A DNA stretch of 64,000 nt from Prinia subflava (lineage: Eukaryota > Chordata > Aves > Passeriformes > Cisticolidae): the NCBI RefSeq assembly GCF_021018805.1, contig NC_086254.1, forward strand, positions 29,511,300 to 29,575,299. The letters are read 5' to 3'. This document shows positions 13,540 to 22,990 of the stretch, piece after piece. Positions within the stretch are counted from its first letter, which is position 1, and each line of letters opens with the position of its first letter. Both the position numbers and the translations under genes were made by a program. The notes under the pieces were generated by a model. The model was given only the letters and a program-made list of their open reading frames with translations, was not told where the DNA came from and did not search any database.

Positions 13540-13931
13540 GTGGATAACGCAGCCCCGATGGAGCGGGATCACACATCCCACCCCCGCCCCGCAGCCCTGA
13601 GGGGAGGGAGGCGGGCCCGGCCTACGCCCCCCCCGCCCCGCATCCTCCTCCTCCTCACACGCCCCCCTGTCCCCTGAGGGGACCCCGCCATCGAGGGGAG
13701 GGTACGGCCGTGCCACCGCCCCTCGCTGCGGTGCCGCCCCCCTCCCAAGCCCCCCCGCGCTCACCCCGTTCCCCCGGGCCCCGCCAAGCGCGGCTCCGGT
13801 CCCGGCCCCGGCGGCGCCATTGCGCGGGGCCTTGTGGGAGTGACGTCACGCCTCGGTGGTGGCCGCCAGAGCGGCGCGCCGCGGGGCATGACGGGATGGT
13901 GGCGCCGGGCTCTGGCCGCCGACGAGCCGCC
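13540..13931. promoter_or_regulatory. Bidirectional CpG-island promoter PLAGL2/POFUT1
   Basis: A C+G-rich, CpG-dense block separates PLAGL2 (-) and POFUT1 (+), whose 5' ends face each other. It contains a perfect palindromic CRE/ATF site, TGACGTCA, at 13841-13848 and GC boxes, and I see no TATA box. YY1-type GCCGCCATGG overlaps the POFUT1 start. The head-to-head arrangement matches the mammalian locus. Transcription start sites are not visible from sequence. Confidence 0.7.
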
Positions 13932-16900
13932 ATGGCGGTGCCGCCGGTCCCGCTGCTCCTCGTCCTCCTGCTCCTCCCGGTGATGGCGGTGGGAGGCGGC
14001 GCGGCACCCGCCTGGGACGAGGCCGGTTACCTGCTCTACTGTCCCTGCATGGGTGAGGCTCTCCCGGTGCGGGCCCCCTGTGCATCTCCCGGTTGCATCC
14101 CCTGGCGCGACCCCCGGCGCGGTTCCCGCTGCAGTTCCCGCTGCAGACCCCATTTCATCCCCCGGCACGGTTCCCACTGCAGACCGTGGTGCTGCAGACC
14201 GTGGTGCACACCCCATTTCATCTCCCGGCGCGGTCCACGGTCCGTCCCCGCTGCATTCCCCGGTCCATCCCCGCTGCATTCCCCGGTCCATGCCCCGGCG
14301 CATCCCCCGGTCCGTGCCCGCTCCGTCCCCGGCGCGGTCCCCGCCTGAGCCCCGTCTCTCGCAGGCCGCTTCGGGAACCAAGCCGAGCATTTCCTGGGAG
14401 CCCTGGCCTTCGCCCGCGCCCTCAACCGGACCCTGGCCGTGCCGCCCTGGATCGAGTACCGGCACCACCGCCCGCCCTACACCAACGTGAGCCCCGCGGG
14501 CGCGGGGAGGGAGCGGCGGGCAGGGCTGGGACCTCTCCGGGGGTGAGCTGCGGGCCCCGAGGAAGGGACCCGGCTCACGGGCTCTGTTCCCCCACAGCTG
14601 CACGTCCCCTACTCGGAGCACTTCAGGCTGGAGCCGCTGCGGCGGTACCACCGCGTGGTGAGCCTAGAGCAGTTCATGGAGCATCTGGCGCCCCGGCACT
14701 GGCCGCCCGGCAGGAGAGTGGCTTATTGCTTCGAGGCTGCTGCCCAGAGGAGCGCGGACAAAAGCACGTGTCCCATGAAGGTGAGTTCCTCCCCAGCCCC
14801 GCGGGCACGGCTTGATTCCAAAGGCTGTGACTGACTCCTTCAGGTCGCCTTTGATTTGCAAATTTAGGAGTTATCCACCGCAAATGAGTCTGTGTGGCGT
14901 TGCTTCCACCACTTGTGGAGTGCCATGCTGTGCCTTCATTAGTTTCCTTTGTCTACAAGTGCTTGGGGATCGGGGATACAGTCTGTGCAAGTAGATTTTA
15001 TCACTTCAGATTTGATTGTGACTGCAGCTTATCTCCTGCTCTCTGTTTCCTAGCTGTGGTAGTTTTCCAGTTAAAGCAACCTCTCTTAACTACAAGTTTG
15101 GAAGCTGTGGTGTGCTTATTCTTTAAGATAACCTTTGCAACCTTCTCAGTGAACTTCCCTTAATGTATTTCGCTGTGTCCTTCCTGTGGAGCTGATGTGT
15201 CAGACAGGCTGTTGTATTCCAGCTGCTTCCATCCTGGAACAGGCTCCTGCTTTGCACCTCAGGTTCTTGCTAGATCCATCTTTCAGGCTCCGTGTGTGCC
15301 AAATGGACATTTGTCTTTTCTTTGCAGGATGGAAATCCGTTTGGTCCCTTCTGGGATCAGTTCCAAGTGGATTTTGATAAGTCTGAGCTCTTCAAGGGAA
15401 TTTCCTTCAGTCCTGCATACAAGGACCATTGGATCCAAAGGTAGCAAGAAGATGGAAAAGCTCTGGCAGGTCACTGTGGACATTTACAGTCACTCATGAA
15501 AGCAACTATGACTGTGTATTATGACCTTACATTTTGGGGGAGAGATTGAAGTGGTTAGTTAGTAATATAATTAAAAATACTAATGCTTTTTCCATTAAAT
15601 ATTTGCTGAGCACTTCCTGTGGGCATTATTTTAGGTATGAACTCTGTTAGGCTGATTGATTTCTGAGCCAGGAATATTTAATTTATTAAGTATTAATTTA
15701 TTAAATATGTAATTAATCGTCAAAAATAATTTGGTTCTCAGTTGGTGATTGTGAACTGTATTTTGCTGCTTACCTTGTGTTTTCAGAGCTATGAGTGACT
15801 TTAGTGGTTATCAGTGAGTTTGGGTGACAGAATTGCTCTAGTCTGGGGTGAAAATGTAACATCCCATTGCTTGGTATCTCCTCACTGCATGTTTGAGGTT
15901 CTTCTCTTATTGTCTGTCAGATAAAAGGTGTGAGGTGAAATACAGTCCCTGAGATTTCTTTAGTCCAGATGGCAAAACAGCTAAAATTATCTAAATTTGG
16001 AGCAATCAATGCTGCATATTTTGGGGTGTTCCTGGTTTCCACTCTAACCTTCACAGCAGCCTTCGTGCAGCTTAGGTCACGTTTCAGACTGCTGGGTTTT
16101 GGTTTCCTGTAGGTTTCCACCCTCTGAGCACCCTGTTCTCGCCTTACCTGGAGCTCCAGCCCAGTTTCCTGTCCTGGAGGAGCACAGGCCCCTGCAGAAG
16201 TACATGGAGTGGTCTGATGCAATGGTGAAGAAGGGAGAAGCCTATATCCAGTCTCTGCTGGTGCGGCCCTACGTCGGCATTCACCTGAGGATTGGCTCGG
16301 ACTGGGTACGGCAGCGGCTCGAGCCTGGTGACAAGTGGGGTGTGAACAAAGCCACTCAAAAAGGAGCTGTGCTGGGAGAGCCACCTGATCCCTGCTGGCA
16401 TCCAGGAGCTCCCTGTGTGTTAGCAGTGGCACTGGGATTCTTTCAGACAGGCAGAGGTTGGGCTGTGGTGGTGTTTTCTCGCTCGAATGTGGTACTTTGA
16501 AAACACAAAATAGCTGTGGTGAGGTTCAGCCTCTTCTCCCAGCGACAAGACAAAGGGAAAATGCCCTCAGGTTGCATCAGGGGAGGTTCAGGTTGGATAT
16601 TAGGGAAAAATTCTTTACTAGAAGAGTGACTGAGCACTGACGTAGCCTGCCCAGGGCCGTGGTGGAATTGCCATTCCTGGAAGTGTCCAGAACACAAGCA
16701 GATGTGGCGCTTTCTGATAAGGTTTAGTGGGCACAAGGTATCTGTTCAAAGTTTGGACTTGATAATCCCAGAGATCTTCAACTTTGATGATTCTGTGGTT
16801 CTCTTTTCCAATAGAAAAATGCCTGCAACATGCTAAAGGACGGCACGGCCGGGCCGCACTTCATGGCCTCACCACAGTGTGTGGGCTACGACAGGAGTGC

Positions 16901-17678
16901 AGCAGTGCCTCTCACCATGGACATGTGCCTGCCAGACCTCAGAGAGATCAAACGGGCCCTCAAGCTCTGGGTGGCAAAGACTGAAGCTAAATCTGTTTAT
17001 ATTGCAACTGATTCTGAGCCCTACACAACGGAAATACAACAGTTCTTCCAGGAAAAGGTGAGTCTTCCAGAAACCTCTTCTGGCAGGAGTGCTTGGATAA
17101 AAATTTCTCTTGGATTCTGGCCCGAGGCTGTCATGGACAGCAGACAGGCAGCTGTGGAATAGGTTATTTACAGCCAAATATTGGCATCTCAAAGTGAATT
17201 TGGCCCATAGCAATAAAAATTATCCTGTAAAAACACTTTTTTTTCCAGGAGATGGAAGAGCATTATCTAGCACAGTAGTAAATATTTCCATGGAAAGGGT
17301 TTAAATTAAATAAACCTAAGTGATTTTCAGAAATGCTCTGGCATTGATCTAATCCTAAATGAGTTATAGGGCAGAGAAAGACAAAACTCACTCTCTTTCT
17401 GTTGTGTATTCCATTTCTAATATTATGCCAAGACATTGGATTGTGATAATAGCTGACTGGATTCATCTGCTCTCCTCATTTCTCTGTAGCTCAAGGTTGT
17501 CAGCTTGCAGCCAGAAGTGCCTCAGATTGATCTGTACATCCTTGGCCAGTCCGACCACTTCATCGGGAACTGTGTCTCTTCCTTCACGGCCTTTGTGAAG
17601 AGAGAGCGCGATGTCCATGGGAAACCCTCCTCGTTTTTTGGCATGGATCACCCACCGAGGCTGCAGGACGAGTTCTGA
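13932..17678 (+). CDS. POFUT1: POFUT1, GDP-fucose protein O-fucosyltransferase 1
   Basis: ER-luminal GT65 enzyme that transfers fucose from GDP-fucose to Ser/Thr of EGF repeats, notably Notch. Seven exons: 13932-14052, 14365-14486, 14598-14780, 15328-15440, 16113-16305, 16815-17057, 17490-17678 (TGA), all with GT/AG sites. Total 387 codons (human 388). Signal peptide with a Leu/Val-rich core at residues 5-22. Conserved blocks include CPCMGRFGNQA (about 37-47) and HLRIGSDW (237-244), with catalytic-loop His237 and Arg239, plus the C-terminal block [20 protein letters not shown]. The sequon N61-R-T is kept. The second mammalian sequon reads Asp159-K-S. The C-terminus is QDEF, where human has RDEF. 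The start has a perfect Kozak context (GCCGCCATGG). An in-frame ATG at 13896 would add 12 residues. Introns 1 and 2 are only 312 and 111 bp. Confidence 0.97.
14090..14345 (+). repeat. GC-rich minisatellite-like repeats in POFUT1 intron 1
   Basis: Most of intron 1 is built from imperfect repeats of CCCGCTGCA, CCCCGGTCCAT and CTGCAGACCGTGGTG units. Two adjacent copies of a unit of about 22 bp lie at roughly 14246-14290, and CTGCAGACCGTGGTG is doubled at about 14178-14208. Because stops are rare in such sequence, several long open frames appear on both strands. They are artefacts, not genes. Confidence 0.7.
16524..16801 (+). mobile_element. CR1 LINE 3' fragment, sense, POFUT1 intron 5
   Basis: Matches the avian CR1 3' end: the 'CCAGCGACAAGAC' segment, the 'GGTTCAGGTTGGATATTAGGG' type segment, 'GCCCAGGG..GTGG' and the terminal 'TTGGACTTGATAATCCCAGAGATCTTC..TGATTCTGTGGTTCT'. 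It is 5'-truncated and diverged, and ends about 13 bp before the exon 6 acceptor, so the element supplies the sequence just upstream of that splice site. Confidence 0.85.
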
Positions 17679-17849
17679 CCAAAGCATGAGAGGCTCCGTG
17701 GTTCCAGGGCTCTGAGCTGGGTCCTTGGTGTCATTGCTGGGCTGTGGGAGAGCTCCTGCCCTCCAATACTGCTCACAGTCCCTTTCAGACTGTTCTGTCT
17801 GATCTCTCCTGTGTTTCCAATCTGAGCTCAGATAGAAATTTAAATCATG

Positions 17850-17883
17850 TAGTTTATAGGAAACTATAAACTATATATAGTTT
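17850..17883 (+). repeat. Alternative hairpins in POFUT1 3' UTR
   Basis: TAGTTTATAG (17850-17859), loop GAAA, then CTATAAACTA (17864-17873) form a perfect 10-bp stem with a GNRA-type tetraloop. It can be extended three pairs outward with one G-T wobble. The 3' arm overlaps a second perfect palindrome, AAACTATATATAGTTT (17868-17883), so the two structures exclude each other. Confidence 0.8.
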
Positions 17884-18755
17884 TTTAAGATGTAGCTTTT
17901 ATAGCTCTCCATTCTCACTACTTGGGATTCACCAGCAATCATGATGAAGCAGTTGCTGAGATTTCCTCCTCTTTTCTTTCTGTTAATTCTTAACTCTCAC
18001 CTGGAGATGTTTCGAAGCTTTGTGGCCAAAACTGACCATAACTGGTTCTTTTTGAGTGTAAAATTTTTGTTAGACATATCAGGTTCCCTGGAAAGAGTGT
18101 GCAAGGTGACACTCAGGACTGAAAAAAGCTCTGGGTTTTATCAAGGACCACTGTTGTCTTACCAGACCTATGTCACCACGGTGCCTCAGTGTCCTTTCTC
18201 CTGTCCAAAGAGATTCCATTCCCAGTGCTGTGGGGCCCTGGAGCTCTTTGGTGGTGCTGGAGGAGTGCAGTGGGACATGGCAGCTGCCTGTCCAGCCTGA
18301 GGCAAGGTGTCTGCAGGGACATAGGAGATCTGTCACAGCCATTCCAGAACTGGAGATCGAGGGCTCGTAGCTTTGTAGGTGTTGATGTCAGTGAGGTCTT
18401 TGGTAGAAGAGAAACTTTGAGCCAAGGTTATTAAAATAGCTGTAGTGGGGTTGGGTATGTCATACCTGGATCTATGGTATTGTTTTGTTTTAGTACTTTA
18501 TAAGATAACCCCTCTGAGAGCATTACCCTTGTCTGGGGCAGTTCTCAACGGAGGTAACTCTGGAAAATTATTCACTGATGGGGAAGCAACAGCCCCAACC
18601 CCTCTATTTGGCCTGGTGCTGTTTGATGCTGGAAACAGTGATAATCCCAACATGGTAAGACTCTACCAATGCCTTTTGGTGCTTCTGTGACTTTGTTTTC
18701 TGGTCCAAAGACTGAATACAGAACGGTTCATTTTCCAAAAATGCCACTTGGGTGA

Positions 18756-18895
18756 GTCTGTGGTACCAGAGCTGCTGCCTCCAGTGCACTGCTGCAGTCC
18801 AGGCAAGGCTGTTAAGAGTAGTTAACTCCAAATGTCTCTTTTTATGGTGGTCTTTTCCTCTTTGAAATGTTTTTGAGCTTTGAAGGAGTTTGAGG
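18756..18895 (+). repeat. Left copy of local duplication (partner 19291-19416)
   Basis: Shares an ordered series of matches with 19291-19416: GTACCAGAGCT/ATACCAGAGCT, GCCTCCA.TGCACTG, TTAACTC, and TTTATGGTGGTCTTTTCCTC (20 bases identical), then GAGCTTTG(A)GGAG. The copies are direct and about 535 bp apart. This copy sits in the POFUT1 3' UTR. No known repeat family was recognised. Confidence 0.75.
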
Positions 18896-19290
18896 GCTCA
18901 GGGGAGTGAGCAAAAGAGGGCAAATTGAGAAGGTCCCCCAGGTGTCAGGGTGGCAAAAATTCATCTCTTGTTTTCTCAGGGCTGGCTTCAAAAATCATGG
19001 GATTTGTGGGAAAATTGTCAGATCTGGGGCCTTTGGGAGCCGGGCTTTTGAAGTCTGAATCTTCCTGTGTCATACAGTTTACTGATCTTGGGTGATGCCC
19101 TTGGGGCTGCCTTGCCTTGCTGTGGAACAGGGGAAGCCTTTCCCCACACTGTTGGGAAGACAAAGTATTAAAACAAAATGTTATGGTGGGGTGTTTCTTT
19201 TTTTAAAAAAATAAGATATTTTTTGTACTAATAAAAACGTGATTTTGTATTCACTCGTAGTGCACCAACATTCCTTCTTCCATTGCAGGG

Positions 19291-19416
19291 GTCTCTGATA
19301 CCAGAGCTCCAGCCTCCACTGCACTGATTTAAGGGAGTTTAACTCTTAAATCTCTTCTCTTTATGGTGGTCTTTTCCTCCTCGGGAATATTCCCGAGCTT
19401 TGGAGGGTTTTAAAGG
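19291..19416 (+). repeat. Right copy of local duplication, abutting KIF3B promoter
   Basis: Direct partner of 18756-18895, sharing a 20-base identical core ending in CTTTTCCTC. Where the left copy reads TTTGAAATGTTTTTGAG, this copy has a perfect 18-bp palindrome, CTCGGGAATATTCCCGAG (19380-19397). It runs straight into the KIF3B CpG island. Confidence 0.75.
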
Positions 19417-20060
19417 CGCTGCGTGCGGCAGAGCGGCGGGACCCACCCGGCCGGGGCAAACCGCAGCACTCCGGGCTCCGGCGGTGCGCGGGCTGCCCGC
19501 GGCGGGGCCGCTTTGTCCCGGCTGTCCCGGTGGCGGCGGCGGCGGGGCGGGCGCGCCCGTTGCCAGGGAAGCGCGTCACGGGCGGGCGGAGCGGCCGCGC
19601 CGCTTCCGGGGCCGCGGGAGGAGCGGCCGGGCGGCTCCATGGTGACGGCGCAGGTGAGTCCGGCCCGGCCCCGCACCGCGCCCGCTCCCCGCGCCCAGCA
19701 TCCCCCGACCCCCCCGGACTGGCGCACCGCGGGCCGTTCACAGCCCGCGGCCCCCGCTGCCCCCGGTGCCCGCCGTGGGCACGGCCCGGAGCGCGGTGCG
19801 GCGGCCGGGACGGCGAGCGCGGGAGGCGGCGGGACCCGCCCGCGGCCGGGCCGCGGGGGCGGTGCCGCGGGCGGGTGGCCCCGTTGGGGTGGGTGTCCCC
19901 CGGCCCCGGTGCTTCTCCCCCGCGGTCCTTCCCCCTCTCCACGGGCGCTCCCCGGGCCCCGGTGTCGCAGCCGCGAGGGCGGTGGGTGATGCTCGGGTGA
20001 ATCCGCGAACGAGCCCGCGGTCCCGGCTCCCCGGGGCGGGGAACATCCGTGGGCTGCCGT
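19400..20060 (+). promoter_or_regulatory. KIF3B: KIF3B CpG island and non-coding exon 1
   Basis: A very CpG-rich block with GC boxes and no TATA box. A consensus donor CAG|GTGAGTC at 19653/19654 fits the end of a non-coding first exon, as in mammalian KIF3B. That exon would carry an ATG at 19639 (see the uORF entry). Opposite-strand open frames of 200-300 codons in this block are GC-driven. The transcription start is not resolved. Confidence 0.7.
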
Positions 20061-22990
20061 GCTGAGGCGACCACAGGTGACCCCAAACACCGAGTAAAAT
20101 CAGGGCTCACCGTGGCACGCCAGCCCCGGGCTGTCCTGCCCGGCCTGCGGAGCGTTTGGCAGGGAGGCGAGAGGAGAACGGCAGCACAAAGGGTGGTTTG
20201 GCTTGGGACGGAGGGAAAGACACAATTCAACCGCGACGTTATGAAACCACAAATATTCGAAAGATTTGAACGGCGAGAGGCAATGGAATGTTTTGAGTGG
20301 TACCTTGGGATGTGCAGAGATGCAAGGGGAGGGGTTGGGGAGTTCCAGGAAAGTCTTTCAGAGGTGTTTAAGGCAGAGCAGCCTCAGGACATCACCTGTC
20401 AGGGCAGGCGGCTGGGGTGAGCACAGTGCCTGGGGCATAGCTGCCCAAGACAGCAGCTCCCAACCCTGGAAGTTTGTGAGGAAAAGTGGTTGCCCCAGCT
20501 TGTATTCAGGTTGTGGCATTGCTCATTTTTTCAGGCATAACCTTGTGTTGACCAAAATAAATAAAAATTCTTCAGTTTCTGCCCATCCTCCCCTCTTGGT
20601 CACCAGGGACACATTTGCAAGTGCATCCATCTCAACCTTTACCTTGACTTGCAGGGACCTGGCGCAGGTCACTTTTGGCTGAACTAATTTAATGAAAAAA
20701 TTCTCATCTTTGATGGAGAAGAGTGCATGGCACGGCAGCATTCCCAGCTTTCTGGCCATTAATGTTCAGCCATTCTGGCAGCTCAAACATTGCCCTGGAG
20801 TTTCTGGGGAATACAAACACTGCCAACTAATTGGTTTTATTTTCCAGTTACACACTTGGATAAATCTGAGAGGAACCATAATTTGTTATGCTTCCAGTAA
20901 ACTTCACCACAGTAGCTAAAATAATTGGAGATGATTCGTGATGGGTTGTTATGAAAATAGCCCAAATCAGGGGTAAAATCAGTTGTTTGTAACTATAAAA
21001 AGAGACTTGCAAGTGAAGTGGGGAAAGGTGTCAAAACCTGATGGTGAGGAGGTACATCCAGAGGAGCAGCAAATGTGCAACATAATTTTTATTCAAGGTG
21101 TACCTCTGGCAAGACTAATTTAACTCTGATCATTTAATATTTGTCATAATTGCTTACAAAAGCAGCAGTTCTCATCAGAATAGTATTTTACATATTCAAT
21201 ATATAAAATAAATTCCTGCTTTCCTTGTCAGAACTTGTGCCTAATTCGAGTGTTTGCCAGTGTGAACATGCAGATACGTGACACAGTGGTTGTCATGTGA
21301 CCTTGTCAGAAAATTGTCTCCTGTGAACTTGAATTACTGGAATGTCTCTCGGAGCTGTGGAAGAGGAAGCGTGTGTTAATGTATACAACTCCTCAGGATG
21401 AAAAGAGGGAGAGTTGTTCTTTGTGATTCTTCCAAGATTTGTCCTTGTTTCACTTATTCTTTCTGTGTTTGTGCTCCAGAATTCGTGTTTGCTGTGGGTC
21501 AGACAGGAAGGTCACCTTTGTCTGGAGCTGTCAATTAAGAGGGAAATGGTTTTATTCAGTAGCTACCCAAAATTCCTGTAACAGTTTGAACTCACTGTGC
21601 AGGGTGTAGAGTGAATTCTGAATGAGTGTACAGTTCAGTGCTTTTATGGGAAGAATGAGAAGCAAAGAGTTTCCCCCCACAGACAAGGAAATTCCTAAGG
21701 CCATATTGAGGTTTCTGTACAATCCTTAACCATGTTTATCTGATTCTTCTGTAAAACTTCTGTTTTACTTTTTGCCAGTCTGACTGTCTGTGTATTGGAA
21801 TTCTGCTTCCTTTCCCTTCCATTAGCTCTGACCCTGAAGTTCTCTGCCACCTTCTTGGAAAAGCTCTCCTGAGACATGCAATTATCAAGTAAAAACAATT
21901 AGACAAAAATCCCTGTTTCCTGCTGATCTGGCTGAGAAGGGAACAGTGAACACATTCCAGGGAGGCCACACCTGAACCTGTGCCAGCACTACCTGGGGCT
22001 CCCTGTGTGTATTAGTTTTACACTTAGTTCCAGTTGGCAGAAGGACCTCAGGGCTCTTCTTGGAAAATATTTTTGAAATAAAAAGTGTTATTAGAAATTG
22101 CATGGCATTCCCCAAGTTGTGCCATTGAGATCTGAGGCTTTGAGTGCTTTAGCAGTTTAGGAGCACAGGCTTTTTGCTCCATTTTCAGTGGCAGCTCATC
22201 TTGCTGATGACTGGAGGATGCACCCCTGACTCTGGTAGAGAGTGTGTCCTCCCTCTCTGCCCAGAATCATGAGTTGGATCTGTGATCTGTGTTTATGCAA
22301 CATGAATTTAGGTTGATGGTGAGTCCTGTAAACCTGATGCAGTTGGAACACCAGAGCAGGAGTGATGTCAGTAGGTCAGTGTAGCTGAGCAGGGCTGGCT
22401 TTTGTGGGGAATCCTGATAAAGGTATGTTGCAAAATGGAAAGATAATGGCAGATTTGTGCTCCAGAGAGAGCAAGGCTGTACTAGATTTTCAAAACAGGA
22501 GACTTAAAACAAAAGCCCTGTCTGCAAAGAAAATGAATGGCAAAGTATTCTTTTTATAAAGTTTAAAAAGGTTTTTTATTATTTTTAAGGGTCAAGAAAA
22601 GGATCTTTACCAACTCTAAAGATGTGATCTGATGATGAATTTTTGCAGCAGAGCTTGTAAAAATGATACCATTTGATGCACTGCCTTTGGTAAAATAATT
22701 CTGTCTCAGTTCAGGCCTTTACAGGGTTTTCACATTGGATGTTATTTTAGTTCTTCAAAATCCCTTGCAACTTAATGAATGCAAAATGCCGCTCAAATTG
22801 ATGAGGCGAGACTTTGGCTTTGTGAAAAGCTGGCCCCTGCAGAAAACTGCCTTCAGACGGTCCTGCTTTGTTTTTGTTTCAGGTTTGTAGCACGGGATCA
22901 TCCATCAACAGCATCACACCAGCCCCGCTGTCATGTCTAAGTCAAAGAGCTCCGAGTCCGTGCGGGTGGTCGTGCGCTGCCGGCCCATGA
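19639..22990 (+). other. KIF3B: Predicted overlapping uORF of KIF3B (40 codons)
   Basis: If exon 1 ends at 19653 and joins exon 2 at 22883, the ATG at 19639-19641 opens a frame of 40 codons. It passes the KIF3B start in the +1 frame and stops at TGA 22988-22990, overlapping the main CDS by 58 nt. The context is intermediate (T at -3, G at +4), which would allow leaky scanning. It rests on the inferred exon 1. Confidence 0.45.
20060..22882 (+). other. KIF3B: KIF3B intron 1
   Basis: Sequence between the CpG-island donor (19654) and the acceptor TTTTTGTTTCAG ending at 22882. It is AT-rich and unique-looking. I recognise no exon, RNA gene or CR1 fragment here. Confidence 0.6.

Larger units (their letters stand above)
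11635..13765 (-). other. PLAGL2: PLAGL2 5' intron and untranslated region
   Basis: This interval separates the first PLAGL2 coding exon from the promoter. It holds a 25-base T run at 12437-12461 and no recognisable coding exon. A minus-strand GGG|GTGAGC at 13765/13764 could be the donor of a non-coding first exon. The acceptor of the exon carrying the start codon could not be fixed, because the upstream sequence lacks a clean pyrimidine tract. The sequence turns sharply GC-rich from about 13540. Confidence 0.4.
17679..19255 (+). other. POFUT1: POFUT1 3' UTR
   Basis: Sequence after the POFUT1 TGA up to AATAAA at 19230-19235, which is followed by T/G-rich sequence. No other gene signal is present. 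It contains a hairpin at 17850-17873 and the left copy of a local duplication (18756-18895). The end of the transcript would lie only about 150 bp before the KIF3B CpG island. Confidence 0.55.

Noticed and set aside
13761..14651. 296-codon minus-strand frame opposite POFUT1 exons 1-3
   Set aside because: The repetitive Met-Arg-Arg-Gly/Asp-Arg-Gly pattern comes from the intron 1 minisatellite. It is a shadow of POFUT1.
16099..16500. POFUT1 exon 5 open frame running on past 16305
   Set aside because: It reads through a good GTACGG donor into intron and CR1-adjacent sequence. The spliced product matches the family exactly.
19361..20230. Several 150-290 codon frames on both strands of the KIF3B CpG island
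   Set aside because: Composition-driven (Arg/Pro/Gly/Ala) and mutually overlapping. None resembles a known protein.
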